Assembly (NCBI GenBank): GCA_025054955.1 | Contig: JANWZE010000062.1 | Span: 1-64,000 of the forward strand | Length of the DNA: 64,000 nt | Source of the DNA: Blastocatellia bacterium | GTDB taxonomy: Bacteria; Acidobacteriota; Blastocatellia; HR10; J050 | Reading direction: 5' to 3' | In this document: piece after piece, positions 36,557-45,603 of the stretch | How the letters are laid out: each line of letters starts with the position of its first letter | Numbering within the stretch: position 1 is the first letter of the stretch | Program-made: the position numbers and the translations under genes | The notes under the pieces: generated by a model | Seen by the model: the letters and a program-made list of their open reading frames with translations, nothing else | Told to the model about the DNA's origin: nothing | Database searches by the model: none

Positions 36557-38089
36557 TTACTTATAATATTTTTTGCTCCGTTCAATCTCTGTGCCGTACA
36601 CTCGGCGATGCTCTTGTTTCATGTACGACTCTGGATCGTTGGCATAGTCCTTCCAGTAATCCCCGGTCGTGTTGATCCCCGGAATCGCCGGTATCCAATC
36701 CTCACGCAGCAGCTCGTCGGGGTTCCCATATTTGGCTGCCACCTGACGAACACGAGGGTCATCCAACGCTGTCAGCCGCCCTTTGTCTATGATGTTTACC
36801 TCCCGACCATCCTTTAAGTAGCAGGTGTAGGTAGGAAAGTACAAATGCACATGAAAATGATAAAATGGAAGCTCTCGTTTCAACGCCCACACTAAATCCA
36901 ACATCTGCCCGATTCCAATATGAATGATGCCTGATCGGTCGCGTTCGGCGATGAATGTTGGTCGTGCCGTGGCTGATTCAAACACGTTGAACGGCCGGAT
37001 TACTTTCGGATGAGTGCCAATAGCAGCCTCAACGAAATAATCAATACCTGGCTGGGGATAGTGTGGGAATTTGACGTTCTTATTTCTTTCAATAAACTGC
37101 CGCCACAGATCACCAAATTCCCCGCCCCCTTCAATCTTGGTGACTTTGTTGTTCTTCAAATAAATCTTCAGATGAGGGTAGGGCCCCAAATGGTCACTTG
37201 TCCCAGCGACAACGCCTGAGAGGTCCGACTTCGGCAACACGATGCCCAGCGGATAGCCAGCGATGTGTCCTGAAATGATCGGATCATTCAATGCTCCATG
37301 ATGATAGTGGTGCGTTCCGAACCCTTCGGTTGGAGGCTGCAGGTAACCCGGGAAATTCCCATCCATAATTTGCCAATATTCATCGAACCAGGTAAAGCTC
37401 ACGTCCGTGCCTTCAGGATCAGTGATACGCACGCGTGCAGTCTTCCGTAGAATCTCCCATGTAACTCGATCAACCATTTCGATGATTTCTTCGGGATACA
37501 TCACCGCCGGACTGGCTAACTGCTCCCGCGTCGGCCAATCCATGGAAAAGCTGTAGGATTTGCGAGTGCAATTATTGTTGGCCCAAAACGTCTGACCGAT
37601 GACCTTATCATACCCGCCTTTTGTCGCGATATCCTCGACCCAGGCTGGGCCACCCAGAATCCACGGTCCCGGTTTTGTATTGACAATGTACCGCATGAGC
37701 TCTTCGGTGCGATACATGCGTCGTTGGCCCTGGAATTGAAGTACGTCAACCTGGCAGTGCATTTCGTCTCTCAACACCCGCATGAATGCTTGGAAAACAA
37801 GCGGATCAACATCACTATCGGTCACAAATAGGACTTTTTCTCCTCCCTTCAATCCATAACCCGGTCGTTGGTCACCGGTGTACGGCATAGGACGTTGCAC
37901 GACGTGGCGCACATAGGGCAGCAACTGCTCAACCGTTGTGATATCTGGAATCTTTTGGTACCGAGGCGCCGGATAGTCGAGCGCAGGGAGCGCTGGTGCC
38001 GCCTGTGAAAATGGCCCGCCTGAGACTAAACAAGCCAATAGTATCAACGCAAACCCCACACCGACTGATAAAACATGATGGGTTTTCAT
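36557..38089 (-). CDS. Secreted NicX/M29 aminopeptidase T-like metalloprotein, second copy
   Basis: 510 residues with signal peptide about 1-30. Motifs parallel the 9583 paralogue: ITDPEGTDVSF, VEAAIGTHPKV, ERDRSGIIHIGIGQM, a His-rich YHFHVHLYFPT, and a C-terminal AAKYGNPDELLREDWIPA. The M29/NicX superfamily binds two metals or one iron through such Glu/His residues. The N-terminal half has extra sequence (HHYHHGALND). The shared C-terminal signature and secretion define a small paralogous pair. GGAGGAGAAAGG precedes ATG 38087-38089. It follows an MFS gene by 15 nt. Confidence 0.65.
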   Translation of the reverse strand: MKTHHVLSVGVGFALILLACLVSGGPFSQAAPALPALDYPAPRYQKIPDITTVEQLLPYVRHVVQRPMPYTGDQRPGYGLKGGEKVLFVTDSDVDPLVFQAFMRVLRDEMHCQVDVLQFQGQRRMYRTEELMRYIVNTKPGPWILGGPAWVEDIATKGGYDKVIGQTFWANNNCTRKSYSFSMDWPTREQLASPAVMYPEEIIEMVDRVTWEILRKTARVRITDPEGTDVSFTWFDEYWQIMDGNFPGYLQPPTEGFGTHHYHHGALNDPIISGHIAGYPLGIVLPKSDLSGVVAGTSDHLGPYPHLKIYLKNNKVTKIEGGGEFGDLWRQFIERNKNVKFPHYPQPGIDYFVEAAIGTHPKVIRPFNVFESATARPTFIAERDRSGIIHIGIGQMLDLVWALKRELPFYHFHVHLYFPTYTCYLKDGREVNIIDKGRLTALDDPRVRQVAAKYGNPDELLREDWIPAIPGINTTGDYWKDYANDPESYMKQEHRRVYGTEIERSKKYYK

Positions 38090-38104
38090 AGCCTTTCTCC
38101 TCCG

Positions 38105-39511
38105 CTACAGCGACATTGAATCACCCTGAACACTTCTGACCAAACGGACTCGGCTAGGCCGCGCCTTCCAAACGAGCATTGCGGAGATAACCATGGTGAG
38201 CGCAGCTACCAAGAAATTCATTTGATAGGTACCTGTCCTGTCGTACAGGTAACCCCCGAGCCATGTACCGACCGCCCCACCAAGGAATCCACCGAGCAGA
38301 ATGACGCCCAAAATTGCGCCGAAATGCTTACCGTCAAACAGGTCGGATGACGACGTAATCAGAGCAGGTAACGCCATGCCGTAGCCCAATCCATAAAAGA
38401 TAGCGAACACATAAACCAACACCGCACTGATGAGAGTACCACTAAGGGCAAGCACTATAACGCAAGTGACGAACATGATGATGCTCAACGTCAACGTTTT
38501 CTCCCGCCCAATCCGATCGCATAGCACGCCACCGAAGAATTTGCCGCCCATATTGATGAAACCTTGAAATCCCATAATGGAGGCCGCCAACATGGAGCTG
38601 TATCCTGCATCGGTGAGATAGGCAACTAATTGAACTGAAATAATGAAGAAACCAGCAGCGAACATCGCCATCATCAGCGTTAGCGCCCAAAAGCGAAATG
38701 TCTTGATCGCCTTGAACACCGTCCAATCCGTTTCAACCCATTCTTGATCGAGAATGACTACTTCATTCTTGCGGATGAATCCGCGCTTGCGCCCAATTAC
38801 TTGCCCTTCCTCTTCAACGACGATGCTGACAGGCTGTCGCTTTCGTCGGGGCTGCATCTCAGCCTCAGCCGACAGGCCGCGGTCTTCTGGAGAGTTATGT
38901 AGAAAACCGATTATCAAGACAGTTGGCACCACGAGGATTAACGAGCCAAGCACGATATATGAATTTCGCCAACCAATCTCGTTGATTAGATATTGAAGCA
39001 ACGGCAGCAGCACGAGCTGGCCCGCACCTGAACCGGCTGAGAGCAAGCCAATTGCTGTGCCACGGTGTATCATAAACCAATTGGAGACGATCCTGGTTAA
39101 TGGTGTAATGTGAATCAGTGCACTGCCAAGAGCGGCGACAACGCCAAACGCCACATAAAAGTGCCATAAAGCGGACGCCTGACTCAGCCACAACAGGGCA
39201 CCCCCCATGACGAGGGCGCCTATCGGCATGACCCGACGCGCTTGATAGCGATCGATCAACGCGCCAGCACCAGGGCCGGCCAATCCACTCACGATCAGGT
39301 GGATGGCCATCGCAACGGCCGTGCTACCGCGAGTCCACTGGAATTCGTTCAACACCGGAACATAAAACATTGCGAATGAGGCTAGCAATGGAGCGTTGAG
39401 AGCTAGCACAATAAAACACACTGCAACGACGATCCAGCCGTAGTATACTCCGCCGGCTGATTGAACGGCTTCGCCAGCAACTTGCAAATGACGTTCTTCG
39501 CTTGGTCGCAT
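38105..39511 (-). CDS. MFS transporter, OFA-like, copy C
   Basis: About 468 residues, 12 membrane segments: YYGWIVVAVCFIVLALN, GALIDRYQARR, a basic central loop ending EVVILDQEWVETDW then AIKTFRFWALT, and GGVLCDRIGREKTL. Belongs to the same paralogous set as copies A, B and D. ATG 39509-39511 is preferred; an in-frame TTG at 39572-39574 would directly abut the kelch gene stop. Confidence 0.85.
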   Translation of the reverse strand: MRPSEERHLQVAGEAVQSAGGVYYGWIVVAVCFIVLALNAPLLASFAMFYVPVLNEFQWTRGSTAVAMAIHLIVSGLAGPGAGALIDRYQARRVMPIGALVMGGALLWLSQASALWHFYVAFGVVAALGSALIHITPLTRIVSNWFMIHRGTAIGLLSAGSGAGQLVLLPLLQYLINEIGWRNSYIVLGSLILVVPTVLIIGFLHNSPEDRGLSAEAEMQPRRKRQPVSIVVEEEGQVIGRKRGFIRKNEVVILDQEWVETDWTVFKAIKTFRFWALTLMMAMFAAGFFIISVQLVAYLTDAGYSSMLAASIMGFQGFINMGGKFFGGVLCDRIGREKTLTLSIIMFVTCVIVLALSGTLISAVLVYVFAIFYGLGYGMALPALITSSSDLFDGKHFGAILGVILLGGFLGGAVGTWLGGYLYDRTGTYQMNFLVAALTMVISAMLVWKARPSRVRLVRSVQGDSMSL

Positions 39512-39574
39512 CGCTTCAGCTAGTTCTTCTATGTGTCGTCTATCACAACCGCATCTGAACGGGTCTCCGCCCAA

Positions 39575-41116
39575 TCAGCGCAGAGCGTCCAACGGCAAGC
39601 TGTACATCTCAAGATTGTAAACGGCGCCTTGTGAGTCTGGGCCTCCGCACTTGTAATCGAATCCATGTGTGACGTACAACCGATTACCAGCCTGAGCGTA
39701 ATACACTCGCTTCAATGGCTGAGGACCAAACCCGGTGGGCACTCGCGTCCATTTACCTGAAGGATTGGCGACGTTAAGTCGCCACACCTCATTTGTTGGG
39801 TTTTGTTGTTCGCTGGCCTGATCAGTCAGGCAGCCTCCGCCATGAACGTCACCCAGGCCGATAAGAAAAGTATTGCCGATCACGGCACATGCCCCATGAG
39901 TTCGTCCGGAGATATTTGTGTTCTCTTCCGAAACAAGCACAGTGAATGTATTGGTCGGGATGTTGTACTTCCAAGTATCATTCCTCTGAATGGTATAGGT
40001 CTCCCGATAGTTACCACCGAAAATGTAAACATCATCCCCTGATTCGCTCAACTGAAATCGAAAGATGTAGCGTTTCGACGGCGACGCCGGATCATTATCC
40101 TTCTTCAGTTGTTTCCATGTGTTCGTCAGCAGATTAAATGACCACAAATCATTGTGCGCCTGGAATGACTGATCGTATCCACCAAAAGCATACAGCATGT
40201 CGTCTTTGATGACGATCTCCATGCCCAATCGCGGACCGGGTCCTTGATTGGCATAGCGGATTTCTGCCAGCGTATTAGTCTTCGGATCATACTCCCACAT
40301 GTCGCCATAGACATGTGCGGGAGCCAAGTTCACCGCGTAAAACGTTCCGCCAAAGAAAATGGCCGTGCCTTTCCGAGCGTACGTTGCAGCACCAAGAAAA
40401 GCCCTTCCACCGGGCACACCGCCTGTCCGAGAAATAGGCTGTTTTTTCTCCCAACGATTCGATTTCAAGTCAAGTGTATAAATGTCGTTGAAGTAGATAT
40501 GCTCGCATTTGGTTTTCTCAAAGCACTCGTAGAAGCCGCCGAACATTACCAACATGTCGCCAATCGCCACCATTTTGCCGGCGCCACGCGCTGATGGCTT
40601 CTCTCCGGTGGTTCGCACAAGTTGCCAATCAACCCGGTTGGATTCATCGGCCACAGGGAATGAGGCGTGCTCATGGATGATTACCCAACGACCTTTGCGC
40701 CTTTCAGCCACCATTGTCCAACGGCCCTGCGTCGTCCTCTTGACTCCATCATAGCCTTCCCGTTCAACATGGAATTGTGCCGCCAGCCAGCCGGTACGGC
40801 CTGTTCCGCCCGCGCGAACATCACTGATTGTCATTTTGACCTTAGCCACATTTTTGACAAATGCATCAATTACTCGATCCACATCACTCCGCGTATACGA
40901 CATCTCCCGTTCCCAGAAAAAAATGGTGTTCGGCTCGGTTGCATAATGACGTTTGATCGCCGCAGCATCGAGACGCTCATAGGCATCGAGGACCTGCCGG
41001 GCGAACACTTGCATGCTCTTACTAACCGACTCTCCACCAACAACCGACCACGGTGATAATCCCGTTACAAGAAACACCAGGAAGGCAGAAACAAGATTGC
41101 CAATTCTTTTCTTCAT
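39575..41116 (-). CDS. Secreted SnoaL-like domain fused to kelch-type beta-propeller
   Basis: 513 residues. Signal peptide about 1-28. Residues 32-150 are a SnoaL/NTF2-like cone (VFARQVLDAYERLDAAAI, QGRWTMVAERRKGRWVIIHEHASFP). From about 170 to the end are five to six kelch repeats with the GG-Y/F-W pattern (VMFGGFYECFEK, AIFFGGTFYAV, YAFGGYDQSFQAHNDLWSF, YIFGGNYRE). The propeller probably binds a substrate or partner protein; the NTF2-like domain could bind a small hydrophobic ligand. Its ATG overlaps the stop of the MFS gene at 41113 as ATGA. Confidence 0.85.
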   Translation of the reverse strand: MKKRIGNLVSAFLVFLVTGLSPWSVVGGESVSKSMQVFARQVLDAYERLDAAAIKRHYATEPNTIFFWEREMSYTRSDVDRVIDAFVKNVAKVKMTISDVRAGGTGRTGWLAAQFHVEREGYDGVKRTTQGRWTMVAERRKGRWVIIHEHASFPVADESNRVDWQLVRTTGEKPSARGAGKMVAIGDMLVMFGGFYECFEKTKCEHIYFNDIYTLDLKSNRWEKKQPISRTGGVPGGRAFLGAATYARKGTAIFFGGTFYAVNLAPAHVYGDMWEYDPKTNTLAEIRYANQGPGPRLGMEIVIKDDMLYAFGGYDQSFQAHNDLWSFNLLTNTWKQLKKDNDPASPSKRYIFRFQLSESGDDVYIFGGNYRETYTIQRNDTWKYNIPTNTFTVLVSEENTNISGRTHGACAVIGNTFLIGLGDVHGGGCLTDQASEQQNPTNEVWRLNVANPSGKWTRVPTGFGPQPLKRVYYAQAGNRLYVTHGFDYKCGGPDSQGAVYNLEMYSLPLDALR

Positions 41117-42501
41117 CTGCGTTCTCCTCCTGATTGAACTCTCTCTTCAACAACAATCTCGACGCCCTGACTCTCGCTGCGCTGTACGTGACATGTACGC
41201 AGCCGTCTGACGCTACTCGGCCTGGCTTGCCACATCATCCATGCCGCAACAGCGAAGGCAACAGCCGACATTATGAAACTGACCTGATAACTCTCCGTCA
41301 AATCTCGTAATAGCCCGCCAACACTAGACCCTATCGCCGCACCAACCAGCCCGACAAAGGTTAGACAGCCCACGATGGACCCGAATCTCGGCCCATGAAA
41401 TATGTCTCCATAGGCCGCAATCATCACTGGCATGCTCAAACCATATCCCGTGCTAAACAAGAACACAGCCACAAAAAACAGCCATGCAGATGGGTCAGCC
41501 TGACTCATGCTCAACGTATACAATCCCACGAGAATCAATCCTACACTCATCGCCATCGTGCGTTCTCGCCCTAGATAATCTGACACCATACCGCCGACAA
41601 ATTTGGACCATCCCTTGTGTAATCCACTCGTGCCAAGAACCAGCGCAATGAGCAGGGAACGCCTTTGAAATTCAGGGCGTTCTTGCGTCAACACAAACAG
41701 TTGGGGTGAAACCAAAAAGAATCCCAACGCGAAGGCGAATGTTGTCAACGCCAATGCCCAGAACCGAAACGTTCTTGCAGCATGACGAAGTGTCCATTCG
41801 GTAGCAGCCCATTCCCGGTCAACAACAATCACCTGGCGGCCCACCGATTGCTGCTGGCTTGATTCTTGGCCATAGGGCAAGAGACCAATGTCTGACGGCC
41901 TATGATACTGAAACAACATAATCAGGAGCGCTGGAATCAGTGCAATAACCGGTGCCAACACGAGGTAAGTGGCGCGCCAGCCAATTGTGAGAATCAACCA
42001 CTGAGTCACCGGCGTGAGCCACAACTGTCCTAGCCCCGTGCCCGCCAGAACAATGCCAGTGGCCGTGCCACGATGTTTCAAAAACCAGTTTGCAACGACG
42101 ACAGTGTTGGGAACCGATTGTATCATCGCCATACCAACAGCGGCGACAATACCAAATGTGATGTACAACTGCCACAAGCGTTCTACTTGACTGGTCAAGA
42201 TGAGCCCACTCCCAAGGATCAGCGCCCCAGCAGGCATGACTCGTCTGGTGCCGAAACGATCAAGTAGCCAGCCAACTGCTGGTGAAATGGCCCCATTCAA
42301 AAATTGATGTAGGCCAAAGACGCCTGAGATACCAGCATGACTCCATTGGAATTGCTGCTTGAATGCTTGATAGAAAAGTTGAAAAGTTGTCCCTACAGGT
42401 GAAACCAGACTCACCGTTGTAAAGGAAACGACCACAACGATCCAGCCATAATAGAATGTTCGTTTCAACAGCAATCTCTCATCGCGACCAGGTGTCACCA
42501 T
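41113..42501 (-). CDS. MFS transporter, OFA-like, copy D
   Basis: About 462 residues with 12 membrane segments: FYYGWIVVVVSFTTVSLVS, GWLLDRFGTRR, central loop QVIVVDREWAATEW then AARTFRFWALA, and GGMVSDYLGRERTM. It is the most diverged of the four OFA-like copies: Pro/Glu-rich periplasmic loop TQERPEFQ instead of the YLTDxGY motif. The start is ATG 42499-42501 or GTG 42547-42549; both lie inside or next to the 3' end of the propeller gene. Confidence 0.84.
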   Translation of the reverse strand: MVTPGRDERLLLKRTFYYGWIVVVVSFTTVSLVSPVGTTFQLFYQAFKQQFQWSHAGISGVFGLHQFLNGAISPAVGWLLDRFGTRRVMPAGALILGSGLILTSQVERLWQLYITFGIVAAVGMAMIQSVPNTVVVANWFLKHRGTATGIVLAGTGLGQLWLTPVTQWLILTIGWRATYLVLAPVIALIPALLIMLFQYHRPSDIGLLPYGQESSQQQSVGRQVIVVDREWAATEWTLRHAARTFRFWALALTTFAFALGFFLVSPQLFVLTQERPEFQRRSLLIALVLGTSGLHKGWSKFVGGMVSDYLGRERTMAMSVGLILVGLYTLSMSQADPSAWLFFVAVFLFSTGYGLSMPVMIAAYGDIFHGPRFGSIVGCLTFVGLVGAAIGSSVGGLLRDLTESYQVSFIMSAVAFAVAAWMMWQARPSSVRRLRTCHVQRSESQGVEIVVEERVQSGGERR

Positions 42502-44377
42502 TATCCGTCGAATGGAACACACCGCCTGCCGTACCGGCAAACAGATCACCTGAAGGACTCACCACCAACTTAAAGACCGTCAAATTATCCAACCCCTTAT
42601 TGATCGGCCACCACGTCTGGCCATTATCGCTGGAGCGATATACACCTGAATCGGTGCCGAGAAAGATGTGCCCTTTGGCATTGATCGCGATGTTGCCGAT
42701 TTTGGCATTCCTCACGCCCGTATTCAACTCCACCCAGCTTTCACCATTGTCAACTGAACGAAATACCCGACATCCGCGCGCGCCGGCAAAAATATGCCCA
42801 CGAGCATTCACGGCCAATCCATAAACAGTGATCGCCGGCATACCACGATTGACCAACGTCCAGGTTCGGCCATTGTTGGTCGAGCGGAAGACGCCACCGA
42901 ACTTGCCTCCGTTCTCAAACTTTTCTGTTCCGGCGAACACATGGCCTCGCGCATTAACCAACAAGCTGTGAACAGTCGGATGTGTCAGACCAACATTGAT
43001 TGGTATCCACGATGCTCCATTATCGGTAGAGCGACATACGCCACCATCTTTGGTCCCGACAAACAGATGACCTAATGTATTTCTGGCGAATGTATACACA
43101 ACAGAGCTGGACAGGCCTTGATTTGCTGGTTTCCATGTTTCGCCGCCATCGGTAGAACGAAGAACGCCTTCATAAGTCCCCGCCAACACGACCTTTTTGT
43201 CGCTGATGAACAAGGAGAATACCATCGGGTTGGACAGCCCCATCTCAATCGGCGTCCACGTCTTGCCTTCATCGTTTGAGCGCACCACGCCGCCGCCAGT
43301 GCCGGCAAACAAATGGCCGGCCGAATGGATGGCCAAGGCGTAGACTTGCGCAACCGTCAAACCGGTATGTACAGACGCCCACAAATTGCCTTCATTGGTT
43401 GAGCGCCAGAGGCCTTCATAGCTTCCAGCTAGTAGCGAGCCGGCTGCCGTTGTGGTCAAGCAAAATACACGAGGCGTCGCCATACCTTGGTGTATCGGCG
43501 CCCATGTTTTTCCTTGATCGGTCGAGCGAAAGACACCGCTACCAGTGCCGGCATAGATGTGCCCCACCACACTAACGGCCAGCGAGTAGATATATAAATC
43601 TGTCAAGCCTGCATTGACTGGCTCCCATTGCTCTCCCGTCTCACTCGAACGCCATACACCCAACTGATGCGTTCCGGCTAATACCCGTCCAGAGGGCGTC
43701 ACCACCAACGCATAGACAGCTACCTTCGACAACCGGTCATCAACTGATGCCCATGTCCGGCCATTGTCGGTCGAGCGAAACACACCACCGCCAGCGAGCC
43801 GCGAAGTAAAATCCTTACACGTCCCAGCAAACAACTCGCCAGCGGCATTGACTTTAATCGAGAAGACAATTTTGTTTGTCAAACCTGTATTGACCGGCTG
43901 CCAGCTTAATCCACCATCGGCCGAGCGGAAAATGCCGCTTCCATGCGTCCCGGCAAACAAGTGGCCAGTCGCATTGGCGGCGAGGCTGAACACTGCGACA
44001 CGTTCTATCCCACCATGAGCTGGCATCCAACTGTCCCCATCGCTTGTCAATCGGTAGACACCATAGCCGTTCGTGCCCACATACAGATGTCCTGAAGGAG
44101 CCACTAGAAGCGCATGGACACTGAGCGTCGGTAAACCTGTATTGACCGGCTGCCACGTTATTCCGTCATCGGTTGAACGAATAACTCCGCTAGCATAAGT
44201 CCCGGCAAAAACGTGGCCAGCCGAATTGACTGTCAATGCAAAAAACTTTGGCGGCCCTGGCAACGGCCTGACATCCTGCCTAGCCAACCCTGTGGATGAA
44301 ACATGAGGGCCAGCAGTCAACAGACAGATCATAGTTCCACCGAGCATGATAGAAAGAAACCGCAATGACTTGGTCAT
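42479..44377 (-). CDS. Secreted Asp-box (BNR-like) beta-propeller repeat protein
   Basis: 632 residues. Signal peptide about 1-25, then 14 consecutive repeats of about 41-43 residues with the pattern G-H-x-F-A-G-T ... G-V-x-R-S-T-D-x-G-x-T-W-x-P-x-N-x-G-L. The SxDxGxTW element is the Asp box of sialidase/sortilin-type propellers. Fourteen repeats suit one large or two seven-bladed propellers. No catalytic domain is present, so a binding or scaffold role is likely. ATG 44375-44377 follows GGAGGAGG; a TTG directly before it is also in frame. A strong hairpin lies 1 nt upstream of the ribosome site. Confidence 0.9.
   Translation of the reverse strand: MTKSLRFLSIMLGGTMICLLTAGPHVSSTGLARQDVRPLPGPPKFFALTVNSAGHVFAGTYASGVIRSTDDGITWQPVNTGLPTLSVHALLVAPSGHLYVGTNGYGVYRLTSDGDSWMPAHGGIERVAVFSLAANATGHLFAGTHGSGIFRSADGGLSWQPVNTGLTNKIVFSIKVNAAGELFAGTCKDFTSRLAGGGVFRSTDNGRTWASVDDRLSKVAVYALVVTPSGRVLAGTHQLGVWRSSETGEQWEPVNAGLTDLYIYSLAVSVVGHIYAGTGSGVFRSTDQGKTWAPIHQGMATPRVFCLTTTAAGSLLAGSYEGLWRSTNEGNLWASVHTGLTVAQVYALAIHSAGHLFAGTGGGVVRSNDEGKTWTPIEMGLSNPMVFSLFISDKKVVLAGTYEGVLRSTDGGETWKPANQGLSSSVVYTFARNTLGHLFVGTKDGGVCRSTDNGASWIPINVGLTHPTVHSLLVNARGHVFAGTEKFENGGKFGGVFRSTNNGRTWTLVNRGMPAITVYGLAVNARGHIFAGARGCRVFRSVDNGESWVELNTGVRNAKIGNIAINAKGHIFLGTDSGVYRSSDNGQTWWPINKGLDNLTVFKLVVSPSGDLFAGTAGGVFHSTDNGDTWSR
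42482..44218 (-). repeat. Fourteen tandem ~125-bp coding repeats (Asp-box propeller)
   Basis: The DNA repeats with a period of about 123-129 bp in register with the protein blades; two blades (near 43.8 and 42.9 kb) carry insertions. Similar blade sequences at DNA level suggest growth by internal duplication. Confidence 0.85.
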
Positions 44378-44393
44378 CAACGAGCCTCCTCCG

Positions 44394-44430
44394 AGGATGG
44401 ATCACAGGCGTCCCGCCTATGATCCATCCT
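44394..44430 (-). promoter_or_regulatory. Strong hairpin in the leader of the propeller gene
   Basis: A 17-bp stem pairs 44394-44410 with 44414-44430, with one mismatch and a 3-nt loop. It sits between the amidohydrolase stop and the propeller start, its base 1 nt from the Shine-Dalgarno sequence at 44385-44392. There is no T-run. It could limit ribosome access, protect mRNA or be one copy of a dispersed palindromic repeat. Confidence 0.7.
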
Positions 44431-44489
44431 GATCGTTTCTGGGCGTCGCCACCGACGACATGAACAACGCCTCGCTCGAATACACTGGC

Positions 44490-45575
44490 TCAGTTTACTG
44501 AGGCGCTCAACCCAAGGAACCGAGCCCCGTTGCTCAGGATTTTCGTCTTCGACTCCTCCGTCAAATCGCTTCGCTCACGTACCCACCGGACAGCATTGGG
44601 AAATTTGCTATCTGTGTGTGGATAATCCGAACCGAACAAAATGAAATCATCACCAATGGCCTGAACAACCGCCGGCAACATGCGTTCGTCAGGCTCAGTC
44701 GAGACGAAGCAACTGCCGCTTTGGAAATACTCAATCGGCTCCCGCTTCATTAACGGTACCTCAGCAGCGCGTCGTTCATAATGTTCGTGCATACGATCAA
44801 GCCAATATGGCACCCAACTGCATCCGGCTTCCAGGAATGCAAACCGGAGTTTCGGAAACAGTTCGATCACACCACCGCAGATGATGCAAGCCAACGCGAT
44901 CATCTGCTCGAATGGATGCCCAACCAAGTGCGACATGAAGTGGGTGTCAAACCGCTCCGTGCCAGCCGCATTCAAATACGCGCCATTTCCCCAATGGATG
45001 CCGATTGGAATGTTGAGCTTTTGAGCCTCTTCGTAAATCGGATAAAAATCTGGGTGATCGAGATTCTTCCCATTGACGTTTGGCGGCATCGCAATACCAA
45101 CATGCCCCAGTTCCTGGATGGCCCTCCGCACCTCCTGAACCGACGCTGGAATATCTTGCAATGGTAGCGCTGCCATCGCCTTGAGCCGTTGCCGATTCAC
45201 GCTGCAAAAGTCAGCGTAATAGTCATTGCAAGCGCGGCTCATGGCCACAGCAAAATCCTTGTCCGGCAGCGCGCTCAAACCCAACCCCATACTGCCAAAG
45301 ATGACCTGAACATGAATCCCTTCCAGATCCAGGTCGCCAATCCGCGCAAGCGGGTCTTGCGCGCCAGGTTGAACGCCTCCCATCTTCGGTCCTTCGACTT
45401 TTTTGTGTGCCTGTTTCAATCGCGGCTCAGGGTACAGCCGCCCTTCCATGATGATCCGCGTCAACCCGTAGGTGTCCTTGACGATGATCGGCCGGCGTGA
45501 GCGATAAGGTTCTTCGAGGAACTTCTCGAACACTTCCACTGGCTCGTTAATGTGGGTATCGCTATCAACTATCAT
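44490..45575 (-). CDS. Amidohydrolase_2 (ACMSD-like) hydrolase/decarboxylase
   Basis: 361 residues, usual family size. Opens MIVDSDTHINEP (first metal motif), then IPIGIHWGNG (His), RFAFLEAGCSWVPYWLDRMHEHYE (family helix) and ILFGSDYPHTDSKFPN (catalytic Asp and His). Most similar in style to bacterial decarboxylase/hydratase members acting on carboxylated rings. No signal peptide, so cytoplasmic. AAGGAGG precedes ATG 45573-45575. It lies 28 bp after the amidohydrolase at 45604. Confidence 0.87.
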   Translation of the reverse strand: MIVDSDTHINEPVEVFEKFLEEPYRSRRPIIVKDTYGLTRIIMEGRLYPEPRLKQAHKKVEGPKMGGVQPGAQDPLARIGDLDLEGIHVQVIFGSMGLGLSALPDKDFAVAMSRACNDYYADFCSVNRQRLKAMAALPLQDIPASVQEVRRAIQELGHVGIAMPPNVNGKNLDHPDFYPIYEEAQKLNIPIGIHWGNGAYLNAAGTERFDTHFMSHLVGHPFEQMIALACIICGGVIELFPKLRFAFLEAGCSWVPYWLDRMHEHYERRAAEVPLMKREPIEYFQSGSCFVSTEPDERMLPAVVQAIGDDFILFGSDYPHTDSKFPNAVRWVRERSDLTEESKTKILSNGARFLGLSASVN

Positions 45576-45603
45576 GATCTCTTTTCCTCCTTTTCAAGTT
45601 GCT

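Noticed and set aside
42482-44218. Regularly spaced DNA repeats that could look like a CRISPR array
   Set aside because: The repeats are in frame, degenerate and encode propeller blades; no constant short repeat with unique spacers and no cas gene.
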